From: Benincasa hispida
Taxonomy: Eukaryota; Streptophyta; Magnoliopsida; Cucurbitales; Cucurbitaceae
Assembly (NCBI RefSeq): GCF_009727055.1
Contig: NC_052349.1
Location: 36,237,109 to 36,301,108, forward strand
DNA length: 64,000 bases
Reading direction: 5' to 3'
The position numbers were made by a program, and so were the translations under genes. How positions within the stretch are numbered: position 1 is the stretch's first letter; every line of letters begins with the position of its first letter. The notes beneath the pieces are model-generated. The model did not search any database. It saw only the letters and a program-made list of their open reading frames with translations, and was not told the origin of the DNA. This document shows, piece by piece, positions 47,701-60,200 of the stretch.

Positions 47701-50700
47701 GTATTAAGAAGCCTATAGCCATTGAATGAAAAGCTCATTAGTTATTATACATAAAGTGGATTGAAAGGGCAAGGAGGAGGCATATTTTGGGATTAGTCTT
47801 CGGATAGAACTAAACCATTTGAATGCTTAGTGAACTTCCACATTTTTATATCTTGTAATACATTTGAATGCTCATAAGTTAAGGCATATTTTATAATATC
47901 AAGATTAGGTTCCTATCAAATTAGCTGTTAGGAGTACTTATAGGAAAGACATTGATTATAAGGTTAATTGAGGCATATTAGTTATTGGATGACAGGTTAG
48001 AAATAAAGTATAAGTGAATGCTTAGGAGGCATATTTTCTACTAAAAAATTTAGTTTTAGAAGTTATTGTTTCAAAGATCTGATTGAATTTATCGTGACTT
48101 AGCATTACTAATAGATAATAAGATGCTTCAGTAATAGATATTAAGATGCTTTAGAAAGTTAAAAGAAACAAACATACCCATTCAAGATGTCCATCTAGTG
48201 AGCTATTCTTATCTTTGAGGACATCTAAAAGCTCAGCAATTGAACTCTCACTATTTCCACAGTTCAGCGCAGGTCCTATGTCAGATTGGTCTTCAAATTC
48301 TTCCACCAAATCTTCGAGACATTCTGCAGCTGGATACTTCTCAGTTCTTGACGCAAAAGCATCAAAGGTATCAGATAAATTATAAACCTTGGATATGGAT
48401 GCTGAGCAGAGTCTATCCTCACAAATAACAGAGCATGATTGTTCTCTCCTCTGTGAATGAAACCTAAATTTAGGTTTGGCTTTGCCTCTGATTCCTGAAG
48501 CAGTAGATTTGTAATCAATACCAACAGCAGTTCACAAATTTTAAGAAAATAGCAGCATGTAAAAAAAGATGTATCAGCCTATGGAGGATTATCATCATAA
48601 GTGTTATTTGTAATTGATTGGCTCATGTATCCAAAATGGTTTAAATCCAACCAACTAAAGAAATGGATTTAAGTAACCAATCCTAACAACTACGAGCAAA
48701 TTCATTCAACTTTCAGCTCGCATAATGCTCTTGCCTATTGGTCTATAAGCATACCAAAAGATCAATCAAATGATTCAATAAGCCAACTATTTAGCCCGTA
48801 CCACTTGAATCGTGGAGTATGGCTTAAATGAAAATGAAAATCAATCGGATTGAGAAATATTATCAAAAGAGATGTTTTAAGAAAATTATTTTCATAGGAA
48901 TTACAGAAAGACAGGAAAGCTATGACATTCTTCGACCTCCATGCTGCAAAAACACTTTTTATGGTATTACTCATGGAATAAAAAGATATTTGTTGCTATG
49001 CTATTGGCTTTTGAGGCTTACACCTTGAGGCAGCTCAAATCTTTAGCCATGAGTCTAAGCCTTATTTGATCATAAGCAAGCTGTCCCTACATGAAAGTAG
49101 GTCAAACCTAAGAGTCTTTGTGCCTTGTGAAACAGCTAAAAATATAAATAACAGTTTACTATTTGTCTTCAAAAGTATAAAAGTCCACTTATGTATTCTG
49201 TTAGACCCCCAATTATCCACACGTACAAAAGGAAGGGTAAAAAGGGGACTCATCACAGGGACAGTGTAGGAGGAGGACGAGAGTTCTGTTATAAAAGTCC
49301 ACTTATGTATTCTGTTAGACCCCCAGTTATCCACACATACAGAAGGAAGGGTAAAAAGGGGACTCATCACAGGGGCAATGTAGGAGGAGGACAAGAGTTT
49401 CGTTATTTTTGTTGTGGGGACCAGCAGAGCGGTTTATGAAGGGTTTGGGGGTATCAGCCAGTTTTTGTGAAGTTTTTGAGCTGAAAAGCTCGAGAGAAGG
49501 AGAGAACGAATACGAGACACGGATACGACACAAACACGGCAACATATCATTTTAAAAAAATTCTAGGGCATGACACTACAAGGACAGATTCATAAAAATG
49601 TACATTTATATATATATTTTATGCCAAAAGAAAATTCAAAGCAAATGAGTTTATGCATTTATAATCCTTAAAAAATTAGTTTGATGTATTTCACATTCAA
49701 ATTTTATTATTATTGTCATATATGACATGTGTTTTTTGGCCTACTCAACAAGTATTTTATGCTTGTATTAAAAAAAAAAAAAAAAAAAGGTGTTCTATGT
49801 ATATCTAACACATTTATTGGACAAGTGTTCGATACGTGTCTAACAAGTGTCCAAGTATCCGACAAAGACACACTAACCAAACTAAAGTGTGTGCTTCTTA
49901 GTTGTTGGGCCTTTCTGAGTGCAAAGATATTTAGATATCTAATATATTCATGCTAATACATCATTGCTCGAGATAATTTAGCCCATAGCTAGTTTTACGA
50001 CCACCATTTAAAGAAACATTGATGACAAAAATTACAAGATGCCAATAATGTTAAGAATTTTTTATAATATTTATTAAAAAATAATAATAAATAAAAGTGA
50101 CAATTGATAGAAGTGAACTTTTCTATTAAAACAAAAAAATATACATTAAAAGAATTAATGTAACCATTACATCGAGTGATGCTTGTTTTTACTCCTTTTT
50201 TTAAGAAAAAAAAAAATAATTAATGTTTTTTCAATGTTCTTCAATTTAAACTCAGGCTTATGCCTCATATCACTTCAAAACTTACGTCTCACCTCTTCAA
50301 AGAAAAAAAGCTTCAAGGTGCTTTTAGTCTTTTAAAACATTAATGTGTGTGAACATAATTAAGCCATGGTGACACTCCTATAATAAGTCTGCCTACTTCA
50401 GGACCTGTTAATCATCAAGGTCATTAGAAGGATGAGCTTATAACACATACGGAAAAAAGTACCCACAACTAGGAATAAGGTAGTACCTTTATCTGAGCTG
50501 CATGCTCCAGAGTATGCTATATAGGATGAAGAAAAGGAAGCACTGTTATTCAGAACCTTAACTACCTTGGTTTCTTTGTTTACTGGAAACCATGAGCATA
50601 CACCAGTTTGCCTTTTAGTTGCACAACCAGGAGGACTATCTTCATTTAACCTCTTGGCACCAGAGGCAGGAGAGAATTCGAGAGCACATTGCTTGCCTTT

Positions 50701-52503
50701 CCAAAGATATAATAACCAGTACATTTTAAATTAGAGGGGAAGAATGCTAGAAGACACAAAATATAAGGGCATTCGCAGAGCCCTTAACCAATCCCAGTAT
50801 TATTGACTATTACGGTGGGGCAATTAATGATCGGAACATGAATGAAAGATGTGAAAAGTGCCTGATTGATAAGTTATCAGTACAAGACCTTTAGAAACTA
50901 CCTCCCAGTTACAAAAGGAGGTAAGATGATGAAAAGTAACAAAAACTCATTTTCCAGTTGAAAGATATATAGGACATTGCTTTGTAAGGGGATACAGAAA
51001 AGATACTTCACCTTTGAGCCTGTCCAGCCTTAAATTGAGCTGAAGTTCTTCCTAATAAAGTGTAAAGATATATGAGTCTTTTTGTATCAAACAAGGACAA
51101 AAAATAATTCAACCTAAACAGAAAAAATCACATCTAAGAATGGACAAGGCCAAGTATTGAAAAATAAATAATAGAAAAAAAAACCAAAGGCACAAATTTT
51201 TATTGATACTCAAAGTTACACAAAGTTAACACTTCTTTAGGAATTAAGTTAAAAGCCCATAAAGCAATAAGACTAGCGTCTAAAACGTAAACATGGTCTA
51301 AAAATCATTTACAAGTTACAACAAAGCTCGCCAACAAGAATTGATCTCATAATGACTCAAAAACAAAAATTATAACAATCTCATAAAAGAGCATTCAAAA
51401 TTCTCACGGAAACTAACTTTTTTTCTTGATTCAGAGGCGTTTCTTAGAAGATATAAGAAACCAAAATGGCTAACAATATCAGATATCCTGATTTTAGAAA
51501 AACATAGCTAAAAATGGGTGAGGAAAAACTAAAACGTGTAAGCCTACTTCCAGATGTAAGATAGTTTGGACGTTATTCTCAAATAAATTAGGCAAGACTA
51601 AGAGTAAAGACTCTTTAAAGCTTGAAAGTATCATTTGTGATTTTATGATTGTATGAGCAAAAAAACAACTTCAATCACCTTTAAGGAAAAAATAGGTTTC
51701 CGTGAAAACAACTACAAAAATACTCATCCAAACGCGACCAAACCTGTTTTTATTCACTTCTTACAATACTTGTTTTTTTCCTATTTTTTATTCGAATAGC
51801 AGAAACTGTTTCCAGACCACTTCCATATAGCCACTAGCATTTATTTCAAAGTCAATTTCATGAGTTAATAAATATTTCATTCAAGACAGAGTTGAAGAAT
51901 AAGTTCAAAACTTGCACGTAATTGATGGAAAAGAAACAAAAATCAACTAATGCCTTGATTCATAACCATTTCGATTATTATTTTGGAAAATTAAACTTAC
52001 AAACACTACATTCATCTATTGCTTTCTCTTTTTTGTTATTTACTTTTTAAGGGTGTTTTCAAAAACCGAATATGGCTTAGAATTCAAATGTTTAGTATTC
52101 AAAGCAAGTTGTAGGAAAACAAGCATAATTTCAAAAAAAGAAAAAAGAAAAAAACGAAATGGTTATCAAACTACACCTAATATATCACTATCACTACTTA
52201 TTTTTTAAAAGAATACAAATATCAAAGCCCTGAATATCGTCGTTCAAGACAAAAACGTTGTGTAAAAAAATCCCTGGAACAAGATTAAGGGTACACAAGG
52301 TGATTAGAGAAAACGAGATACAAACCTTTTCCTCCATAGCTCCTTCAGTTGAATGAAAATCATCGTCCTCTGTAGCGATCAGATTAGAAAATAAAGCCAA
52401 TAAATTAATCATCGGCCTAGGGGGAGGAAACAAAAAAAAGTCTAATAACCAAGGTGAAGGAAGTACCGGAGATGTCGCAGTCAGAGTCTGCATTCGCCTG
52501 CAT
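44787..52503 (-). CDS. Gene X: conserved-looking 11-exon plant protein of unknown function, 427 aa (hand-built model)
   Basis: Proposed exons on the minus strand, 5' to 3': 52467-52503, 52326-52369, 51012-51051, 50487-50696, 48178-48494, 46356-46481, 46149-46282, 45930-46027, 45769-45848, 44937-45067, 44787-44853. Each inner border has GT donor and AG acceptor, phases agree throughout, and the lengths sum to 1284 bp ending in TGA. The start is MQANADSDCD; an acidic N terminus is followed by a basic Ser-rich centre (KPKFRFHSQRR), an acidic block (DSEDSHISSDNESSDHE), then LFGKLQQVMQSEKERE, the segment LSRYLDAKLTVCSC, and a C-terminal block VELEVGNLIRINPPWKEV ending STYFAQLT. The last block has the look of a small beta-rich domain, possibly OB-like; that is a guess. 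No signal peptide or membrane segment. An extra small exon between exons 9 and 10 is not excluded. I do not recognise the family. Confidence 0.75.
47201..47835. repeat. Near-perfect direct repeat, two ~285-bp copies 351 bp apart, in intron 5 of gene X
   Basis: TCAACCAGATTACTATGC begins at 47201 and 47552; the copies run to GAATGCTTAG at about 47485 and 47835 with only a few differences. The spacer of about 65 bp resembles sequence near 46520-46555. An (AAAT)n run is just upstream (about 47166-47187). No coding content. Confidence 0.9.
49177..49404. repeat. Tandem duplication, two 114-bp units, in intron 4 of gene X
   Basis: AAGTCCACTTATGTATTCTG starts at 49181 and 49295. The units differ at a few bases. 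Open frames across both units encode a repeated Pro/Lys/Gly-rich peptide, but the stretch lies between good splice borders of gene X, so it is intronic repeat. Downstream (49505-49870) is DNA with GACACGGATACGACACAA and GTGTCC-rich motifs that resembles a dispersed plant repeat. Confidence 0.85.
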
Positions 52504-54204
52504 TTCTCTCCTGAAACAACCGGACACCGGCGTTCACAACAGGAATATTGAACAAACAAGAAATTTCAATGATGAAGGCGATGCATAGGCAATGGATTGG
52601 AGCTTTTCAGAGCCTCTGGGGCGAGATTTTTCCCGGTAGAGGGTTTCATTTTTGTTTAGGTTGGTTTCAATTTATTCTTGAATTTCAAAATCTCTACTCT
52701 CTGCTAAATACTTACCTTTAGATTTTAATCTCTATTAATTAATTTAAAATCATTTAATTTAATTTTAATGATGAATGATAATGAAAATTAATTTATTATA
52801 ATCCTTTTAGTTTTTTTTAAATGAATATAGACATTAATAATAAAGATGGAAATTATGTATTTAGTGAAATTGATGCTAATATAAATTTTGAAATCTAGAG
52901 ACTCAAATTGAAATAAAGCGTGAATTTCAAAGATAAAATTGTAAAGTTTTAAAACTTAAAGAACAAAATTGAAACCAAATTCAAGTGAAAATGAAGCTAA
53001 AAAGAAAAAATCGAGAGCTTCATGATCACCTCAAAGGAAATTCCAAACTTGAAGGCTGCAAACCGAAGAGTACAACATCGAGATGTTGTGCATAGCGTCT
53101 CGATGCTAGGAACTTCAACGAAAGTTTGAGCACACATTTGAACAATTTTTAGAAATATTAGACAACATTAGCTTTGTTTTCTCTCGATTTTAAGGCATCC
53201 GAATCTTAGCTCTCTCTACGGTTTTGAAGCTTAATTTTAGACTTTTCTTCTCTCCCATAATAATCCATCCACCCAATGTCGATCTCTGGTGATATTATTC
53301 TGAATGAGCAACTAAACTTCACACTCCTATTCAAAGATTGGTTATATTATAATTGTAATGTTGTGAGGATTGTTATTTAATTTGTAAATTTTCTTTGTAT
53401 GCAAGTGTTCTTTGATTTTTTATTCTTATTTACGAACATGCAATTTTGGTTAATTTAATTGACGTCTCGCCTGATGTTTGGTAAGACTTGATTTCTCCCT
53501 TGTGCTATTTAACTCTTACTTTCCTTTAGAAATTACCAAATTAAACAAACCCTTCCCTTATTACCTTTTGTTGAAAATTTGGTTGTGAGAAATTACAATT
53601 ACAACATATACATTTCACTTCCTCCTTCTTCTAATGCTACGAACATGTCCTAGTTGTTGGGAATGATGTTCTAAATCTCTTTGTAATCTTGTAGTTTGTA
53701 AACTCTATATAAACATATTGTTGTTAATAAAATAATTATTATTTAATAAACATGTACTCGATCCAATAAACTAACATCCGAGGTTATTTAATTTAAACAA
53801 GTATGTAGAGACATATAAGTGGATCTTGTTTAAATGATAATCTAAATGGTCATGGATAAGACTGGGTACCTTATCCTGATGACACTACAGATACGACCCA
53901 CTTTGTAGATGTTACAAGTGTTGTAAAGTGCTACAAATGATTTGATCCTGATCATTCATGTGGAGACATGCGAGCGGGGTATCCTATACAAAGAGTTTGT
54001 ATAAGACCGGACCACAGAATGATTAGTCTCTTTATATAATACCGTTAATAATAGAGACTTATATTTCACTAGGATGACCATAGGTGACATGACCTAAATC
54101 CTGAGTGAGTTGTGAACTCCTGCTCATGAAGGCGGTCCTTTGATTTGTATGGGTGAGAGTGGCCAGATTGCCAACTCAACAAGCCTACCATTTTGGGGAT
54201 TCGT
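52504..54204. other. Upstream flank of gene X, near-copy of 17382-19050, ending at an N
   Basis: The first ~100 bp would be the 5' leader and promoter-proximal DNA of gene X. From about 52625 the sequence follows 17520-19050 so closely that differences are mainly small insertions and deletions. From 53655 it is the first 550 bp of the same solo LTR seen at 18508, with the same CTAGT flank (53650-53654). Homology ends at the N at 54205. Confidence 0.75.
53655..54204 (+). mobile_element. Truncated copia-family LTR, same insertion as 18508-20382
   Basis: It begins TGTTGGGAATGATG right after CTAGT, at the same position in flanking sequence as the solo LTR in copy A. It breaks off at the N, so the rest of the LTR and the second CTAGT are absent. 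Confidence 0.88.
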
Positions 54205-54205
54205 N
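54205..54205. other. Single N, probable contig join
   Basis: Homology with the 17.4-19.05 kb copy ends at this base, and unrelated sequence starts at 54206. Confidence 0.9.
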
Positions 54206-55155
54206 TATTACTATTATTTTTATATTTGGTCCAACGTTTCGATTTACCCTTTAATCACTATTTTGGAGCTGAGATAAGTAACGAAGTCTATTTATATTTG
54301 GGTGTGTTTGCCCGCCAACTTTTTTATTTTGGGAAAGTTGAGTTATTAAATTTTACCGATTTACCTTAACTCATTACAACTCTCTTTTCTTTCAATATTT
54401 TTGATGATTCTATCTATCGATCATTGTTGTTGATTATTCCTATCACACTTTGGGGACCAATTTCGAGCTCCGATAACCATCTTCGATGAAAACTCCAACG
54501 ATCAATTTCGAGCTCCTACAACCACCTTCGATGACCCAACTCCAACGATCACCTTTCGTACCACCAACTCCGATGAAAATTCCAACGATCAATTTCGAGC
54601 TCCTACAACCACCTTCGATGACCCAACTCCGACAACCACCTTTCGTACCACCAACTCCGATGACCAATTTTGGTCTTCGATAACCACCTACAATAACAAA
54701 CTTTGATAACCAACTCTGACAACTACTTTCATAGGCTTCAACAACCACCTCCAACTACAAACTATGATGAAAATCACCTTCGAGCAAGCAACTCCGACAA
54801 CCAACTCCAAGCTTTGACAATGTAAATCCATGAATTTGTTTTACTAATTAATTAAGTTTAAGTCCTCTTAATTATGTGATTAAAATGTGTATTAGTAATA
54901 AATGGAAAGCATGAACTAAGTATGTTAATTGAATAATGCATTTGAAATGACTAAGAAGGGAAAAAAATTCTAAGTGTTGCATATATATGCGTCCAGATGG
55001 TGAACCTGATCGACGCCTAGAAAGTCAATAACAATAAGGTAAGTCGGGAAAAGGGGCAAGAAAATATGTTAAATATAGAAGCTTAAGCTCTCGAGTAGAA
55101 AGGGATACAATGATGCCTAGTGTAAAATGGAAAAACGGTTGTGTGAGTTGGGCGT
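54206..55155. other. Intergenic, contains a minisatellite
   Basis: No gene recognised. AT-rich at both ends with the 87-bp repeat at 54480-54690 between. An abrupt start at the N means its true left neighbour is unknown. Confidence 0.5.
54480..54690. repeat. Minisatellite, 87-bp unit, about 2.4 copies
   Basis: CCAACGATCAATTTCGAGC begins at 54495 and again at 54582. The period is a multiple of three, so both strands stay open and translate to repeated 29-residue units. Related CCAACTCCGACAACCACC-type pieces continue to about 54820. No start context or neighbouring exon supports a gene. Confidence 0.85.
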
Positions 55156-57069
55156 TGAGTGAAAGAACCTATGAAGGCCCTGAGCGGAAATGTGGATCAT
55201 CCCATTTTTTTTTTTCACATAAACATAAAATACAGTACAAATCATGCATTCAAAAGACTAAATTACAGCATGCCCAAGAAGAAGAAAACTGGGGGAAAAA
55301 AAAAAAAGAAAAAAAGAAAATGTTTAGAAACCTTACCCTTCAAGATCCAAATCTTCACGAATTTCCTTTTCTTTCCAAAATGTCACGAACGAAGACAATC
55401 CCTCCAACCAAGATGGCCATCACTACAAGAAGCCTTCTGTATTCTCTTAGGATGAAAATCACAAGAGTTGTGGCCTTTTTGAATTTTGGTAGAGGAAGAA
55501 TTCAAGAGCTTTTCACACTGGGATTTCCTTTTTTTCTTCTAAGATCTTCTTGAGAGAATAAGGATTATGTACAATTAAAGAACCACCACAACCCTCAACC
55601 CCTCACAAAATGTGAGATGAGAGAGATCATGGAGGGAAGTTATTTTCTTCCCAAGAAAAAAATTCAAAATTAAAAGTAAAAATATAAATTAATTAATTTT
55701 AATTTAAGAAATATATATATATATGTAATATATAACATATAACCTATGGTCCAATATTGTATCATATACAATATAATCTATAGTTTTAATTCTCTTGTGA
55801 ATGGTTTTTAATATAAATCCAATTTATATTAAATTTAATTCTATGAACCAAATTCATATAATTAATATTTGAATCATATTCAGATATTTATTTCCTCTCA
55901 AATAAACTTTATATTAAAATATATCAAATACATTATAATAACTATATAAAATATAATTAAGAACATTAATTATATCACATATAATTAATTCCCTCAATTA
56001 ATTTGAACAATTCAAATTAATCCAAAATTGATTTTCATTTAAATACTTATTGAGCTACAAAGGGGGCCTTATGGACCCATAGATTGAAGCTTTAATTGTA
56101 CTTAAATAATTAATTAAATTATTTAATATCCATTAACTGTCGGGCACTCTGCTAAAGATCGATAGTTGCACTCTTTGCACTATAGATATATTTCTATGTC
56201 CATTGGATATAACCAGTCAACAGTACGATGTCCCTTCACAAATTGCTTGTAAGTACATCTAGGCCAAAATTGTCATTTTGCCCCTGTAATTACATCTAAC
56301 TCCTTAAGTACCACTGATCCCTCTAATGAATAATAAGTCATAGTTCAACTATGATCAAACCCCTCTCGAGCCAAGAGAGGGTGTGGTGCCATATTATTCA
56401 AGCCCCGAAATCAGCTCTTAAGGGAGCAATTGATTTATTTACCCTAACAATGGGGAATAAGTGAATTTCTTCTTGTGTAGATGTATTCTTAGCTCCCCAA
56501 TCAAAAGAATCCCCAAAATGGTAGGCTTAGTGAGTCGGCGATCTGGTCACTCTCACCCAATCAAAAGACCACCTTCATAGGCAAGAGTTTACTCAGGATT
56601 CAGGTCATGTCACCTATGGTCATCCTGGTGAAATTTAAGTCTCTATTATGAATGGTGTTATATAATGAGACTAGTCATTTCATAATCCCGTCTTATACAA
56701 ACCCCTTTGTATATAAAATCCCTGCTCACATGTCACTACATGAATGATTAGGATCATATCATATGTAGCATTTTACAACAATTATAACATCTACAGAGTG
56801 GGTTGTATTCATAGTGTCACCAAAATAAGGTATCCAACCTTATCCATTTACTACAGACATTAGGTTATCACTTAAATATAATCCACCTGTATGTCTCTAT
56901 ATACATGTTTAAGCTACAGAAGATAACCTAGGATGTTAGTTTATTGGTTTGTGGGTTAATACTACTGAATGTCAAATAAAACATCTCGTATTTTATTAAA
57001 TAAATAAAATGTTTGTACAACAATTACAAACTACAGAACCCTACGAGATTTAGGGTATCAACCCCAACA
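55156..57069 (-). repeat. 3' LTR of the copia element (about 1914 bp)
   Basis: The minus-strand start TGTTGGGGTTGATACCC is clear. The far end is set at TGAGTGAAAG (55156) by alignment with the ends of the LTRs at 12653 and 18508, which share the GAGCGGAA block; this border is uncertain by some tens of bases. No target duplication can be checked because the other end is not in the window. Confidence 0.75.
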
Positions 57070-57289
57070 ATCTCCTATTTGACCTAAAGCTAGTAGGATG
57101 TACAATATAAAATTTATACTAATATACAAGTACACAAAGCAATAAACTAGGGTATAACACCACACCGTCCAGTACAAAGCTCCCACTTGCCCTAGTGTAA
57201 ATGTGACATGTTCTATAAACCCATACTCTGCATGTGACCCTCAAACCCCTTAGCCGTGAGGGCCTTTGTAAATGGATCAGCAATGTTGT

Positions 57290-60200
57290 GCTCCGAAGTT
57301 ATTTATGTGACGATCAGTCTCCTCGATGCAAAATCTCTTGAATGAGATGATACTTCCGCTTTATGTGCTTCCCGCGCTTGTGACTCCTAGGCTCTCGGGA
57401 ATTAGCCACAACATCATTGTTATCAAAATAAAAGATTATAGGCTTTATATGTCTAAACTACTTCCAAATCAGTCAGAAATTTCCTAAGCCACACAACTTC
57501 TTTAGCAGCTTCACTAGTCGCTACATACTCAGCCTCTATAGTGGAATCGACTATGCATCCCTGCTTGGTGTTCTTCCAAACTACTGCTCCTCCGTGGATT
57601 TACTAGAATCTTTACCAGTTTGGAAATCAGAGTCTGTGTATCTTGTAAAGATCAGATTCTTAGATCCATACACGAGCATGTAGTCCCTCGTTCTCTGTAG
57701 ATACTTGAGGATATTCTTAGCGATAGTCCAGATATTAAATCTTGGATTAGACTAATATCTACTGACTATCCCTGCCGCATAGCGGATTTCAGGTCTAGTA
57801 CATAACATCCCATAAATCAGACTACCAACAACAGATACATAGGAGATCCGTCTCATTTCCTCAACCTCTTAAGATGTCTTAGGACACTATTCCTTAGACA
57901 ATATAACTCCATGCCTGAAAGGGAGTATGTCACACTCCCTCCCAGATTACCCTCTTAATCCGAAAGAGATTTTGACGGCAGCAGTTACCAACCTTTTTAT
58001 GGCACTTACTACATGTTTAACATTCTTAACCTGCTTAGAAAACCCTAGAAGAAAACATTTATAACATTCAAGGTGCTAGAGGAACTTAGAATAGCTTCAA
58101 CACTACCAGGGTTCCATACACAATATAATTACAACATATATATACATAAATAAAGTTCAGTGGGTCCCATTATTTATCTCTAGTCCCTAGTATGCAGACA
58201 CATGTGTACAAATATTTACCAAACAAACACCTAAACCTTCTCTTTCAACTGAGTCTCTAGTGGCAGAGCAGCAGTGCAATTAACCTTTCGGGAGATGACT
58301 ACTACCTGGGAAGGAGGAAAACATTTAAAACGAGTGAGCTACTAGCCCAGTAAGTAACTAATAAAACATTAGCATCATGCGTAAGATTGAAAACTGCCAA
58401 GCAAACTCATACCTATACATTTATAACATAACATTGTTGAAAACATAGCTTAGTATATTCCTTAGTTGAGAGATAACCCTTTTGCTCAATCCCTCAACGT
58501 CAAACCTTAGTTGATGTGGAGTACTCTCAACACAACCAACGTCAACTATACCTACGTGCACATGGTAATCAACAAGTACCGTCGTACTTTAGGTACTATG
58601 GCCCAGATACCTTCTTAGAGTCCTTCAGTATCAGGTTCATTACTAAACATTCCCAGACACCTTCTCAAAGTCCTTCAGTATCGGGTTGATAATAATCATC
58701 ATAAAACTCATACTTTGAAATAAAACATATTCTGGAAGCATAAGCATCATAAATCATATGCTTAACATCTTTATCACCTATCTTGAAACTACTAACGCAT
58801 GCTACTTGAACATAAAGAATAGAAGTACCGAAACCATGCTTTCATAAAACATGAGCTAGGCATGCGTTAGAAAACTCATGGAAAACTAATTTTCTTGGAA
58901 ATCTCTTTTTAACATACTTTAAAATAAAAGCAAACATGAAGCAAGACTTTAAGTAAACCATGCATTTACTAAAACATATTAAAAAACACTTAGTTTTTGT
59001 CACTCACAACCTTGGGTGTTCCTTCTAGGGTTGATAGACTTATCTTATTGTCATTAACCTTGTGGATATGAATAACATGTTTAGCTGGTGTCTTTATTCT
59101 TCTTGTGAGACTAACTTACCTAAACGAGCTTGACATTCAATTTAAAATATCAATTTCCCTTTCAACGCATACCTCTTATGCGTCCAACACTTAGGAAAAT
59201 CTTGAGTAACTATGCCTTAGTTTATGCGACCAGCAAGCACACACTAAACGCCCATTGCATGCTTTAGACGCCCAACCAGTCGCACATTAACACACCGTCA
59301 GCGCCTCTTTGCGCCTACTACTTCAGCGCATGCCCACACAGTTTACGCACGCCAGCACACTCTCGAGCACAACATGATGAGCCCCTTGCACCCAACTTGG
59401 CCCTTCACGTGCGCCTGCAGCCTACCTGGGCAGAGCTGCTTGCTTGCTTAACAACTGCAGCTGCCTGCTTATTCAACCAAAATTTCAGTTTCAAGTTTGA
59501 GCTCGAATAACTTATTTTTCATATCTTATCTCAGAAAATTTTCTTCTACAAACTTGTTTAAAAATTTCTTAAATAGTTATCTTAAAATTTGAGCTATTAA
59601 TTTCTCTTGGTTTGTCTGAAAACCTCAAATCTTCACCACTGGCTCAGATTCATCCGAGAGCTTGACCTTCTTGAAGATTTCTTCAAATTTTACCTTGAAT
59701 CCTTTCTAGTTTTCTTCTGGCAGCCCCAACCCTTCAACTACACTCATTAATTTCGAATGTCTCTGAAATCACTTCAATAACATGAGTAGAATGTTGCTTG
59801 AATTGAGACTTTCTCTTTTATACCATGGACTACATGTCCTTCTTTTCATCCTAGGCTGTCAGCTCACCCTCTAAGGGAAATCAACACCTCTAATCAAGAC
59901 AACTGGCTATTAGAATCAGTGATTAAGTTGTAACCATCCCTTAAACCAACACATGAACCAACATCACATTACCAATGCATGGTAACACCTCATTGTATAG
60001 CCCACCAACCAGTGCATGGACTTGCTTGCCCACATGGCTTGTCTGGCCGACGTGCACCTATATGCAAACCTACTACCGCTCAGCACTTTAGGCAACCTTG
60101 CCCCATGCCATGCACATTAACGCCCACTAACCTTGAGATGGGTTTGGTTGGCGCATGCCTATGCTCAGCGCATGACATCTCATATAACCATTACTCAGCT

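Noticed and set aside
55110..55553. 147-codon plus-strand frame
   Set aside because: It lies across the start of the copia LTR, with T- and A-runs translated as Phe and Lys stretches.
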